DNA from: Streptomyces sp. Root431
GTDB lineage: Bacteria > Actinomycetota > Actinomycetes > Streptomycetales > Streptomycetaceae
Direction: 5' to 3'
Assembly: GCF_001426585.1 (NCBI RefSeq)
Contig: NZ_LMEI01000001.1
Location: 495,317 to 559,316, forward strand
DNA length: 64,000 nucleotides
The translations under genes were made by a program, and so were the position numbers. This document shows, piece after piece, positions 1 to 9,785 of this stretch. Numbering within the stretch: position 1 is the stretch's first letter; the number at the start of each line of letters is the position of its first letter. The notes under the pieces are model-generated. The model ran no database searches, was not told the DNA's origin, and saw only the letters and a list, made by a program, of their open reading frames with translations.

Positions 1-1419
1 GTCGCGGCCCACGAGCAGGGCTCGGGCCTCATGGACATCGAGGAGGCCTGGGAGTCGATCAAGGACGGCGCCACGGCGCACGACTACAAGGTTGCGGCCC
101 CGGTCGACACCGTCATCTTCCCGGCCCCGCACACCGGCACCGGTGTGTACGACCGTGAGGGCGGCCTCAAGGTCGGCCAGAAGCGCGTCTACGACGTGAC
201 GATCACGCGCACGAGCGGCCCGAACCGGTCGATCGAGCACGAGCTCGACCTCAAGTACAACGACGGCACCTTCCGCATCCTCGGCGACGACGAGATCGAC
301 CTGCCGCTGAACAAGCCGGTCACCGTCAAGCTCCAGGCGCGCGCCGCCACCGCCGGTGCGCACAGCGTCATCCTGGAGGCCGACGACGAGCGCACCGAGG
401 GCGTCGACAAGCAGATCCTCGCGACCTCGATCGTCGCGAGCGACCTGGTCGCCCCGGGCTACGGCTTCACGGCCTCCGGCTCGGTGCAGCGCAACAGCAG
501 CAAGTCCTACTTCGTCACCGTGCCCGAGGGCGCCAAGACGCTGGAGGTCTCGCTGGCCGGTCTGAAGGAGAAGAGCCAGACCCGGTTCATCTCGATCCAC
601 CCGGTCGGCGTGGGCGTCGAGGACAGCGCCACCACGCAGTGCTACCCGCACTACAACCCGGCCAACACCTGCCGCCCGGACCTGCGGTCCTACGCGGACC
701 CGACGCCCGGCGTCTGGGAGATCGAGGTCGAGTCCCGCCGCACGTCGCCGGACCTGGACAACCCGTACACCCTGGGCGTCTCCGTCCTGGGCGCGGACTT
801 CGACCCGGCCGTGCAGACGGTTCCCGAGGCGAAGATCGGCACCGCGGCGCCGGTCCAGTGGACGGTCACGAACCGCTTCGCGGGCATCGAGGGCAAGCTC
901 AAGGGCGGCAACCTCGGCTCGCAGAAGAGCGAGACGCCGACCATCCAGCACCACGAGCAGCAGACCAAGACCGTCACCATCGGTGAGGGTGTGGAGCGGC
1001 TCGACATCGCCATCGGCAACACCTCCGACAAGGCCGCCGACCTCGACCTCACCGTTCTCCTGAACGGCAAGCAGGTCGGCCAGGCGGCGGACGGCGACTC
1101 GGAGGAGGCCGTCTCCCTCGTGAAGCCGGCCGCCGGCACGTACACCGTCGTCATCGACGGCTACTCGGTCGCCGCCGCGGGCGGCACCACGTACGACTAC
1201 AAGGACGTGTTCTTCTCGTCCGCGCTCGGCACCGTGAAGGTCGACGAGTCGAAGTCGGTCAGCCTGGCCAACGGCGCGTCCGCCCCCGTGGCGGCCGAGG
1301 TCCTCGTCGCCGGTGCGGCCCCCGAGGGACGTCAGTTCTTCGGTGAGGTCCAGCTGGTCAACGGCCGCGGCACCGTCGCGGGCACCGGCAGCGTCCTGAT
1401 CGGCGCCGTCACCCCGTAA
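1..1419 (+). CDS. S8 (subtilisin-like) serine protease, C-terminal part
   Basis: The reading frame is open from the first base, so the gene starts upstream of the window. The first residues (GSGLMDIEEAW) match the end of a subtilase catalytic domain, where a G-x-G-L/M-[DN] segment follows the catalytic Ser region. The rest, about 450 residues, is beta-rich and secreted in character, with a segment near residues 145-260 like a bacterial pre-peptidase C-terminal domain. The catalytic Asp, His and Ser lie outside the window. No sorting signal or C-terminal membrane helix is seen, so the product is probably released. A strong terminator follows at once. The family is inferred from the short catalytic remnant and general architecture. 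Confidence 0.75.
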   Translation, partial: VAAHEQGSGLMDIEEAWESIKDGATAHDYKVAAPVDTVIFPAPHTGTGVYDREGGLKVGQKRVYDVTITRTSGPNRSIEHELDLKYNDGTFRILGDDEIDLPLNKPVTVKLQARAATAGAHSVILEADDERTEGVDKQILATSIVASDLVAPGYGFTASGSVQRNSSKSYFVTVPEGAKTLEVSLAGLKEKSQTRFISIHPVGVGVEDSATTQCYPHYNPANTCRPDLRSYADPTPGVWEIEVESRRTSPDLDNPYTLGVSVLGADFDPAVQTVPEAKIGTAAPVQWTVTNRFAGIEGKLKGGNLGSQKSETPTIQHHEQQTKTVTIGEGVERLDIAIGNTSDKAADLDLTVLLNGKQVGQAADGDSEEAVSLVKPAAGTYTVVIDGYSVAAAGGTTYDYKDVFFSSALGTVKVDESKSVSLANGASAPVAAEVLVAGAAPEGRQFFGEVQLVNGRGTVAGTGSVLIGAVTP

Positions 1420-2592
<1,173 letters not shown>

Positions 2593-2622
2593 TCTCCGGT
2601 CCTGATCGGCAGGACATCTGCT

Positions 2623-2659
2623 GGAGGGGCGGCTTCCCGTTGCGGGGAGCCGCCCCTCC
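2623..2659 (+). terminator. Long hairpin downstream of asd
   Basis: Arms 2623-2638 and 2644-2659 form a stem of about 16 bp (one G-T pair) with loop GTTGC. There is no T tract, which is common for actinomycete terminators. It sits between asd and the TerD gene. Confidence 0.7.
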
Positions 2660-2687
2660 GGCGTGTCCGCCGTGCCACAGTTCGTCC

Positions 2688-3896
2688 ATGACCCAGATAC
2701 CCAGGGGTGCCGACATCGCCGTGCCCCCGCAGGCCCTGCACGTCGCGGTCAGCTGGCGGACCGGGCACGGGGTGCCCGACGTGGACGTCTCGGCGCTGCT
2801 CCTGGGGGCCGGCGGGCAGGTCCGCGGGGACGCCGATCTGGTCTTCTGCAACCACGCCACGCACCCCTCGGGGGCGGTGCGGCACCTCGGGAAGTCGGCT
2901 CCCGGCGTGCCCGGCAGCCCGGCCGCGGACTGGCTCTGGCTGGACCTCTCGCGGGTGGAGCCGGACGTGGGCCGGCTCGTGATCGCCGCCTCCGTCGACG
3001 GGGGCGCCTTCGGCCGGGTCCCCGGGCTCGACGTGCGGGTCACGGACGCGTCGGGGGCCTCCGTGGCGTACTGCCCGATGGAGGGCGCGACGACGGAGAC
3101 CGCCTTCGTCTGCGGCGAGTTCCGGCGGCAGGGCGGCGGCTGGCACTTCCGCGCGGTCGGCCGGGGGTACGTATCCGGGCTCGCCGGGCTCGCGACCGAC
3201 CTCGGCATCGTGGTCGAGGCCCCGCCGCCCCCGATCCCGGGACCCGGCTACGTACCGCCGAGGCCCGCCCCTGCGCCCGCCGCGCCGCCGCCCCTGCCGC
3301 CGCAGTCCGTGCCCGTCCCGTCGGGCGATCCGTACGGCGGGGAGTTCCGGCCGGCCACCTACCAGGGGCGCGGCAAGGAGACCGTGCGCTGCGGTCCGGA
3401 GCTGCCGCCGGGCCGCTGGGTGCTCCTGGAGATCGAGTCGTACCACTCCCTCTCCACCACCATCGAGACCTGCGACGCGCACGGCCGCGCCGAGGAGTAC
3501 CTGCTCGCGGCGTACGAGGACGACGTCCGCGCCCGTACGGTCGCCCTCGTCCCGCGCGCCCGGCCGCTGGCCCTGCGGGTGGAGGCCGACGCGCCCTGGA
3601 CACTGCGGGTTCTGCCCCTCTCCCACGCGCGCCGCTTCGACAGCCACATCGAGGGGCTCGCCCACGATCTGGTGGTCTACGACGGGCCGCCCGGGGTCCT
3701 CGACTTCCTGCACCGGGGCGAGTCCCGCTTCACCGTGCACCGGCACACGCCTCCGCAGGACCCGCTCTACGACGACGAGGAGCAGGACCTGCTGGTCAAC
3801 GGGGTGGGCGAGGTGCGAGTGAGCGTCCGCGTGCCGGGGCCCGGGCTCTTGCGGATCAGCGGCGACGGGCCGTGGAAATGTGCCGTGCGCCGCTGA
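2688..3896 (+). CDS. TerD-family protein with C-terminal extension
   Basis: 402 aa. Residues 1-190 form a TerD/stress-type beta-sandwich domain: an opening segment on self-expression of ALHVAVSW, the GADLVF-like stretch DADLVFCNH, and LDLSRVEP followed by IAASVDGG, all hallmarks of the tellurite-resistance TerD family that binds calcium. A proline-rich linker (about 190-215) leads to a second beta-rich domain of about 170 residues. No signal peptide is present, so a cytoplasmic role is expected. TerD proteins are abundant in Streptomyces and linked to stress and differentiation; the specific role here is unknown. ATG 2688 is chosen because the TerD domain starts within a few residues. Confidence 0.85.
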   Translation: MTQIPRGADIAVPPQALHVAVSWRTGHGVPDVDVSALLLGAGGQVRGDADLVFCNHATHPSGAVRHLGKSAPGVPGSPAADWLWLDLSRVEPDVGRLVIAASVDGGAFGRVPGLDVRVTDASGASVAYCPMEGATTETAFVCGEFRRQGGGWHFRAVGRGYVSGLAGLATDLGIVVEAPPPPIPGPGYVPPRPAPAPAAPPPLPPQSVPVPSGDPYGGEFRPATYQGRGKETVRCGPELPPGRWVLLEIESYHSLSTTIETCDAHGRAEEYLLAAYEDDVRARTVALVPRARPLALRVEADAPWTLRVLPLSHARRFDSHIEGLAHDLVVYDGPPGVLDFLHRGESRFTVHRHTPPQDPLYDDEEQDLLVNGVGEVRVSVRVPGPGLLRISGDGPWKCAVRR

Positions 3897-3948
3897 GGCA
3901 CCCCGTGGAAGGATGGGCCAAACGTCACGAAACCTAGGAGTTGACCGG

Positions 3949-6528
3949 GTGCCTGGCACAAACCTGACCCGTGAAGAGGCCAAGCAGCGGGCGGCGCTGC
4001 TGACCGTGGACGCGTACGAGGTCGAACTCGACCTCACCGGTGCGCAGGAGGGCGGCACCTACCGGTCCGTCACCACCGTCCGCTTCGATTCCGCCGAAGC
4101 CGGCGCCGAGACCTTCATCGACCTCGTCGCCCCCGCCGTCCACGAGGTCGTGCTCAACGGCCACGAGCTGGAGATCGGCGCCGTCTTCCGGGACTCCCGG
4201 ATCGCCCTGCGCCATCTGCAGGCGGGCCGCAACGAGCTCAAGGTCGTCGCCGACTGCGCGTACACCAACACCGGTGAGGGCCTGCACCGCTTCGTCGACC
4301 CGGTCGACGACCAGGCCTATCTGTACACCCAGTTCGAGGTGCCGGACGCGCGTCGCGTCTTCGCCTCCTTCGAGCAGCCCGACCTCAAGGCGACCTTCCA
4401 GTTCACCGTGAAGGCGCCGGCCGGGTGGAAGGTCATCTCCAACAGCCCCACTCCGGAGCCGAAGGACGACGTGTGGGTCTTCGAGCCCACGCCCCGCATC
4501 TCCACGTACATCACGGCGCTGATCGTCGGCCCGTACCACGCGGTGCACTCCTCGTACGAGAAGGACGGGCAGAGCGTCCCGCTCGGCATCTACTGCCGTC
4601 CGTCGCTCGCCGAGTTCCTCGACGCGGACCACATCTTCGACGTCACGCGGCAGGGCTTCGACTGGTTCCAGGAGAAGTTCGCGTACGACTACCCCTTCGC
4701 GAAGTACGACCAGCTCTTCGTGCCGGAGTTCAACGCGGGCGCGATGGAGAACGCGGGCGCGGTGACCATCCGCGACCAGTACGTCTTCCGCTCGAAGGTG
4801 ACGGACGCGGCGTACGAGCGGCGCGCCGAGACGATCCTGCACGAGCTCGCCCACATGTGGTTCGGCGACCTCGTCACCATGGAGTGGTGGAACGACCTCT
4901 GGCTGAACGAGTCGTTCGCGACCTTCACCTCGGTCGCCTGCCAGGCCTCGGTGCCGGGCACCCGCTGGCCGAACGCCTGGACGACCTTCGCCAACGCGGA
5001 GAAGACCTGGGCCTACCGCCAGGACCAGCTGCCGTCGACGCACCCGATCATGGCCGACATCAACGACCTGGAGGACGTGCTCGTCAACTTCGACGGGATC
5101 ACGTACGCCAAGGGCGCCTCGGTCCTGAAGCAGCTCGTCGCCTACGTCGGCGAGGACGAGTTCTTCAAGGGCGTGCAGGCGTACTTCCAGGCGCACGCCT
5201 TCGGGAACACGCGCCTGTCCGACCTGCTCGGCGCGCTGGAGGAGACCTCCGGGCGTGACCTGAAGACCTGGTCGAAGGCGTGGCTGGAGACGGCCGGCAT
5301 CAACATCCTGCGCCCGGAGATCGAGACCGACGAGAACGGCGCCATCACCGCCTTCGCCGTCCGGCAGGAGGCCCCTGCGCTGCCCGCCGGCGCCAAGGGC
5401 CAGGCCGTCCTGCGTCCGCACCGGATCGCGATCGGCTTCTACGACCTCGACGCGAGCGGCAAGCTGGTCCGCACCGAGCGCCTCGAACTCGACATCGAGG
5501 CCGCCGAGCTGACCGCCGTACCGCAGCTGGTGGGCAAGATCCGCCCGGCGGTCGTCCTCTTCAACGACGACGACCTGTCGTACGCAAAGGTCCGCCTCGA
5601 CGAGGTGTCCCTCACCAACGTCACCGCGCACCTCGGCGACTTCGCCGACTCGCTGCCGCGCGCCCTGTGCTGGGCGTCCGCCTGGGACATGACCCGCGAC
5701 GGCGAGCTGGCCACCCGCGACTACCTGGAGCTCGTGCTCTCGGGTGTCGCCAAGGAGTCCGACATCGGCGTGGTCCAGTCGCTCCAGGGCCAGGTCAAGG
5801 CGGCTCTCGAGCTGTACGCGGCGCCGGAGTGGCGGGCCGAGGGCCTGGCGCGCTGGGGCACCTTCGCGCAGGAGCAGCTGCGCTCCGCCAAGGGCGGCAG
5901 CGACCACCAGCTGGCGTGGGCGCGGGCCTTCTCGGCGACCGCCCGTACGGACGCCGAGCTCGACGTGCTCGCGGGGCTGCTCGACGGCGGTGTGGTGATC
6001 GAGGGCCTGGCCGTCGACACCGAGCTGCGCTGGGCGTTCGTGCAGCGGCTCGCGGCCACCGGCCGCTTCGACGAGGCGGAGATCGCCGCCGAGCTGGAGC
6101 GCGACAAGACCGCGGCGGGCGAGCGGCACGCGGCGACCGCGCGCGCGGCCCGTCCGACGGAGGCCGCGAAGGCCGAGGCCTGGGCCTCGGTCGTCGAGGA
6201 CGACAAGCTGGCCAACGCGGTGCAGGAGGCCGTCATCGGCGGCTTCGTCCAGTCCGACCAGCGCGAGCTGCTCGCCGCCTACACGGCGAAGTACTTCGCG
6301 TCGATCAAGGGCATCGCGGAGACCCGCAGCCACGAGATCATCCAGCAGATCGTGGTGGGCCTCTACCCGACGCTCCAGGTCTCGCAGGCGACCCTGGACG
6401 CGACGGACGCGTGGATCGCGGAGCACGACCCGGCCCCGGCGCTGCGGCGTCTGGTGACGGAGTGCCGCGCGGGCGTCGAGCGTGCGCTGAAGGCGCAGGC
6501 GGCGGACGCGGCCGCGGCCGCCGTCTGA
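3949..6528 (+). CDS. pepN: Aminopeptidase N (M1 zinc metallopeptidase)
   Basis: Cytoplasmic zinc aminopeptidase that removes N-terminal residues from peptides. 859 aa, the usual length of actinobacterial PepN. The GAMEN exopeptidase motif is at residues 263-267, followed by the zinc site HELAH (His298, Glu299, His302) and the third ligand Glu321 in NESF. An ERAP1-like helical C-terminal half follows. The GTG at 3949 is preferred because AGGAG lies about 9 bases upstream and the protein then begins PGTNLTREEA, the usual actinobacterial N-terminus. A frame opening at 3880 would overlap the TerD gene. Confidence 0.97.
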   Translation: MPGTNLTREEAKQRAALLTVDAYEVELDLTGAQEGGTYRSVTTVRFDSAEAGAETFIDLVAPAVHEVVLNGHELEIGAVFRDSRIALRHLQAGRNELKVVADCAYTNTGEGLHRFVDPVDDQAYLYTQFEVPDARRVFASFEQPDLKATFQFTVKAPAGWKVISNSPTPEPKDDVWVFEPTPRISTYITALIVGPYHAVHSSYEKDGQSVPLGIYCRPSLAEFLDADHIFDVTRQGFDWFQEKFAYDYPFAKYDQLFVPEFNAGAMENAGAVTIRDQYVFRSKVTDAAYERRAETILHELAHMWFGDLVTMEWWNDLWLNESFATFTSVACQASVPGTRWPNAWTTFANAEKTWAYRQDQLPSTHPIMADINDLEDVLVNFDGITYAKGASVLKQLVAYVGEDEFFKGVQAYFQAHAFGNTRLSDLLGALEETSGRDLKTWSKAWLETAGINILRPEIETDENGAITAFAVRQEAPALPAGAKGQAVLRPHRIAIGFYDLDASGKLVRTERLELDIEAAELTAVPQLVGKIRPAVVLFNDDDLSYAKVRLDEVSLTNVTAHLGDFADSLPRALCWASAWDMTRDGELATRDYLELVLSGVAKESDIGVVQSLQGQVKAALELYAAPEWRAEGLARWGTFAQEQLRSAKGGSDHQLAWARAFSATARTDAELDVLAGLLDGGVVIEGLAVDTELRWAFVQRLAATGRFDEAEIAAELERDKTAAGERHAATARAARPTEAAKAEAWASVVEDDKLANAVQEAVIGGFVQSDQRELLAAYTAKYFASIKGIAETRSHEIIQQIVVGLYPTLQVSQATLDATDAWIAEHDPAPALRRLVTECRAGVERALKAQAADAAAAAV

Positions 6529-6546
6529 CGGCTCCCGTGAGGTGAG

Positions 6547-6584
6547 GAAGGGCCCCCGGACCGCTGACGGTCCGGGGGCCCTTC
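6547..6584. terminator. Bidirectional terminator between pepN and the FG-GAP gene
   Basis: A perfect 17-bp inverted repeat (6547-6563 and 6568-6584) with loop CTGA lies 19 bases after the pepN stop, between two convergent genes. Confidence 0.85.
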
Positions 6585-6595
6585 TCCGTGGTCTT

Positions 6596-6661
6596 TCGGG
6601 ATCAGCCCGGGTCTGGTGTCCTTCGCGATCCGCCCAGGTCTGTCGTCCCTCGGGATCAGCC
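6596..6661. repeat. 27-bp imperfect tandem repeat, about 2.5 units
   Basis: Units start at 6596, 6623 and 6650, each opening TCGGGATCAGCC or TCGCGATCCGCC. The last unit runs into the stop codon of the minus-strand FG-GAP gene. Confidence 0.7.
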
Positions 6662-8389
6662 CAGGGAGTCGATCCACTGCCAGCCGCCGGTGCCGACGGT
6701 CACGGCCGGGCCGAAGCCGGTGGGCGTGCCCGGCAGGAGCTCCAGGTTCTCGGTGGTTCCAGCGGTACGGGTCGACCACAGGTCGGGGGCCTTGTCGCCG
6801 TTCACGTCGCCGGCCGACAGCAGGAGGCGGCGGTCGGCGACGGCCGCCGGGGCGCCGTCGAGAGTGGCCGGGTCGGTGCCGAGGTGCTGGGTGCCCCGGC
6901 TCGGGTACTGCTTGATCGCGCCGGTCGCGCGGTCCCGGGCCCACACGTCGGCCTTCTTGTCGCCGTCGACGTCGCCGGGTGTCAGCACGTCGTACGCGGC
7001 CCACTCCTCGTCGCCGATATGGAGAGCCGCCCTGGGGGCGAAGGTGGGCTGTCCCGCCGTGGGTTCGCCGCCGCGGTGCAGCCAGAGGCCCGTGCTGCTG
7101 CGGACGAGGACGTCGGGCAGGCCGTCACCGTCGACGTCGCCCGCCGCGAGGGGCGTGAGGCCGCTCCAGCCGGTGGGCCGGCCGCCCATGGCGATGCGCG
7201 GGCCGAACTCGCCGCCGCCCGTGTTGGGGTAGACCCACAGGTCGTTGCCGATGCGGGCGAGCATGTCCGGATGGCCGTCGCCGGTCCAGTCGCCGCGGTG
7301 GCTGACGACGGCGCCGGCCCAGCCTCCGGTGCCGATCAGGCGCTGGGCGCCGAGGACGCCGTCGCCCGCGCCCGGGTACAGCCGCAGGTTGCCGTCGTCC
7401 TTCACCGCGAGGAGGTCGGGGCGGCCGTCGCCGGTGAGGTCGGTGTCGACGCCGGAGCCCAGGCGGGCGGCGGCGCGGAGCAGCCTGTGGTCGGAGAGCG
7501 GCTTCGTGCCCGGCGCCTCGGGTTCGAAGGCGTCGGCCCGGACGGTGTGGAAGTCGCGTGCGCTGAGGAAGACGTGGTCGAACTTCCTGCCGCTCGCGAC
7601 GGTCGGCTCACCGGAACGGCAGGAAGTGGCGCCGCTGGTGAGGCAGTCCTCGGTGAAGAAGTCGCGGTCGTTCTCGTCGGCCTCGACGAATGGTCCGGTG
7701 CCGGGCAGGCCGGTGCGGATCGGGTTCAGGGCGGGGTCGTAGACGGGTTCCGTGCCCGCGTTGAGGTCGGTGCCGAGGATCACCGGGGCTCCGGCGGCCC
7801 AGGTCTCGATGTGCGCCATCACCTGCGAGGAGCCGTTGTCCGGCTTGATGTACTGGGCGAGGTGGGTGGTGCAGGCGAGTGTGGTGCGGCCGTCGACCGG
7901 GCCGCGCGCGCAGAGCACCGAGCGGGCCTCCTCGTTCGCCGGCACGGTCAGGTTCGCCACGTACCGCTCCACGGCAGGGGCCTTGACGAAGACGCCGAGG
8001 CCGAACCGGGTGTCGCCGGTGGAGGACCACTTGGCGCAGTCGGGGTCGGTCGTGGTGGAGGTCCACACGCCCTTGTAGCCGGGGAGGGAGTCGCGCAGGG
8101 CGACCCACTGGCCGATGCACAGCTCCTGGAGCATGAGGGCGTCGGTGTCCCAGGCCAGGACCTCCTCGCGGAGTTCGGCCGTCCAGGCGGCCGGGTCGAG
8201 GTCGCTCCGGCAGGTGTGCGCGCCGCAGACGTTGTACGTGATCGTGCGCACCGGCGGCGCCGTGGCCGGGTCGACGACGTCCTCGGCGAAGGCCGGGGCC
8301 GTGAGGCCGGAGAGCAGTGCCGCGGCGAGGGCGAGCGCGGCAGCGAGCCGGGCTACTCCCCTTCTCGCCGTTGATCGGAATCGTTTCAT
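6656..8389 (-). CDS. Secreted endonuclease/exonuclease/phosphatase with FG-GAP repeats
   Basis: 577 aa. An Arg-rich N-terminus and hydrophobic core ending APAFA form an export signal of about 35 residues. Residues about 45-320 match the endonuclease/exonuclease/phosphatase fold: ITYNVCG, MLQELC (catalytic Glu region), LGTDLN and a closing SDHRLL. Residues about 330-577 hold VCBS/FG-GAP units (DLTGDGRPDLLAV, GDWTGDGHPDML, GDVDGDGLPDVLV, GDVDGDKKADVW, GDVNGDKAPDLW), calcium-binding loops that make a beta-propeller. It probably acts outside the cell on nucleic acids or phosphoesters; substrate unknown. The ATG at 8389 is chosen because the signal peptide starts there. Confidence 0.85.
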   Translation of the reverse strand: MKRFRSTARRGVARLAAALALAAALLSGLTAPAFAEDVVDPATAPPVRTITYNVCGAHTCRSDLDPAAWTAELREEVLAWDTDALMLQELCIGQWVALRDSLPGYKGVWTSTTTDPDCAKWSSTGDTRFGLGVFVKAPAVERYVANLTVPANEEARSVLCARGPVDGRTTLACTTHLAQYIKPDNGSSQVMAHIETWAAGAPVILGTDLNAGTEPVYDPALNPIRTGLPGTGPFVEADENDRDFFTEDCLTSGATSCRSGEPTVASGRKFDHVFLSARDFHTVRADAFEPEAPGTKPLSDHRLLRAAARLGSGVDTDLTGDGRPDLLAVKDDGNLRLYPGAGDGVLGAQRLIGTGGWAGAVVSHRGDWTGDGHPDMLARIGNDLWVYPNTGGGEFGPRIAMGGRPTGWSGLTPLAAGDVDGDGLPDVLVRSSTGLWLHRGGEPTAGQPTFAPRAALHIGDEEWAAYDVLTPGDVDGDKKADVWARDRATGAIKQYPSRGTQHLGTDPATLDGAPAAVADRRLLLSAGDVNGDKAPDLWSTRTAGTTENLELLPGTPTGFGPAVTVGTGGWQWIDSLG

Positions 8390-8453
8390 CGGTCCCCCAG
8401 GTGTTCGGTGGTCGCGCACAGCCGGATGATCTTCGCAGGCGTCCTGGGGACGA

Positions 8454-8489
8454 CGAAGGGGCACCCTCCCCCACGGAGGTGCCCCTTCG
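8454..8489 (-). terminator. Hairpin downstream of the allantoicase gene
   Basis: 12-bp arms 8454-8465 and 8478-8489 are perfectly complementary; the 12-base loop can extend the stem. It lies 80 bases beyond the allantoicase stop on the minus strand and ahead of the FG-GAP gene. Confidence 0.65.
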
Positions 8490-8568
8490 CCGTGTCTGGA
8501 ATCCGCCCGGCGGGCGGGCGTCGGCGCGCGGCCGCGCCGCCGGGCGGAAGCTGTGGCGGCCCCGGGTC

Positions 8569-9711
8569 TCAGCCGCCGAGCGCCGCGTACCGGGCGCGCA
8601 GATCGGCCGCGCCCTGCTCCGTCACCGTGCCGTGGAGCCGCATCCGGGCGACGCCGCCGTCGGGGAAGGCGTCGAGGCGGACGTGGGTGACGACGGCCTG
8701 CGCGGGGAGCTTGAAGCGGTGCAGGGTGTCGGGCTGGAGCCGGGTCCGGGGGATGATCTCGAACCACTCGCCCGTCTCGCCGTTCCGTCCCTGGAGTGCG
8801 ATCCAGCCGGCCGAGTTGCCCTTGAGGTAGGCGGTGTCGATCTCGACGGCACGGACGGCGCCCTGGGCGGCGAGCCGGAAGCGGACCCAGTCGTTGGTGC
8901 CGCGGACCCGGCGGCGGCGGTTCTCCCAGCCGTCGTCCATCTTGCGGGAGGTGCCGGGCAGGATGATCTGGGTCGGCGAGGAGTAGAACTTGTCCGAAGC
9001 GTCCTCGTACGAGCCTCCGTTGAGTACGGAGATCAGGTCGACGGTGCCGAGCAGCTCCAGCCACTCGGGGTCGGGCACGACCTCGCCGTGGACGCGGAGG
9101 CGGGCGATGCCGCCGTCGGGGTGCTGGCAGAGGCGCAGGTGGGTGTAGCGGCGCTCGGCGTCGATCGCGAAGCCGTTGGCGGCGTGGCCGCGCACGGGGG
9201 TCGGCGGGACGAGCTCCTCCCACTTCGCGTCGGCGAGGTCGGCCGGGCTGGGCGAACCCTCGACGGCGGTGGCCTGGATCGAGACCCGCTGCGGGTAGTT
9301 GCCGCGGAAGTGGGCGGTGTCGACGACGATCCCGCGGATCACGCCGGGGGCGCCGAGGCGGACGATCGCCCAGTCGTGGTCCTCGGGGGCGGGGAAGACG
9401 TGGTCGGCGTCGGCGCCGCGGCGGCGGCGGGTCTCCCAGCCGTCCATGATCTTGCCCTTGTGGCCGAAGTGCTCCGGGTCGAAGACGGCCCGCTCGCGGA
9501 CGAGGAGGTTCTCGCGCTCGGCGAAGAACTCGTCGTTGGCCGCCACGACCCCGGCGCCGAGGCGGCGGTCGGCGAGGTCGACGAGCTCGGTGAAGGGGAA
9601 GTCACCGGAGCGGTAGTCGGCGTACGGGTCGCCGCCGGAGTAGGGGGCGGCGTCGTTGGCGTGCGGGTCGGTGTTCTCGTCGATCTCGTCGTTCGCGTCG
9701 AAGCTGCTCAT
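8569..9711 (-). CDS. alc: Allantoicase
   Basis: Hydrolyses allantoate to ureidoglycolate and urea in purine breakdown. 380 aa, as expected. Two repeated allantoicase domains are visible: each half has a WETRRRR or WENRRRR segment, a DWxxxRL segment and a closing TH[LV]R(L) stretch (about residues 60-185 and 225-370). FPFTELVDLADRRLG and the nearby ANDEFFAERENLL are typical of the family. The gene lies directly downstream of a LysR regulator on the same strand, and its upstream region carries a LysR-type box that overlaps the regulator's stop codon. Allantoinase and other purine genes are not nearby. Confidence 0.92.
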   Translation of the reverse strand: MSSFDANDEIDENTDPHANDAAPYSGGDPYADYRSGDFPFTELVDLADRRLGAGVVAANDEFFAERENLLVRERAVFDPEHFGHKGKIMDGWETRRRRGADADHVFPAPEDHDWAIVRLGAPGVIRGIVVDTAHFRGNYPQRVSIQATAVEGSPSPADLADAKWEELVPPTPVRGHAANGFAIDAERRYTHLRLCQHPDGGIARLRVHGEVVPDPEWLELLGTVDLISVLNGGSYEDASDKFYSSPTQIILPGTSRKMDDGWENRRRRVRGTNDWVRFRLAAQGAVRAVEIDTAYLKGNSAGWIALQGRNGETGEWFEIIPRTRLQPDTLHRFKLPAQAVVTHVRLDAFPDGGVARMRLHGTVTEQGAADLRARYAALGG

Positions 9712-9740
9712 GACTCGACTCTCCCGCGCCCGTTCCCCGC

Positions 9741-9785
9741 GGTCCATCGAATGTTTTCGATGGTGTTGTTCAGTTCTGCTGAACG
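9741..9785 (-). promoter_or_regulatory. LysR-type box and conserved promoter element upstream of alc
   Basis: Contains TTCAGTTCTGCTGAA (9769-9783), a perfect TTCAG-N5-CTGAA inverted repeat with the T-N11-A core of LysR sites. A second inverted repeat, CCATCGAA with TTCGATGG, lies at 9744-9763. The whole 45 bp aligns without gaps to 11756-11800 (29 identical bases by hand count), including GGTCCATCGAA at one end and TGAACG at the other. Confidence 0.6.

Noticed and set aside
3934..6426. Minus-strand open frame of 830 codons opposite pepN
   Set aside because: Shadow frame; pepN is complete with all catalytic residues.
8504..8550. GC-rich self-complementary run as a second terminator before allantoicase end
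   Set aside because: Many alternative pairings in a CG-only stretch; no single stable hairpin could be chosen by eye.
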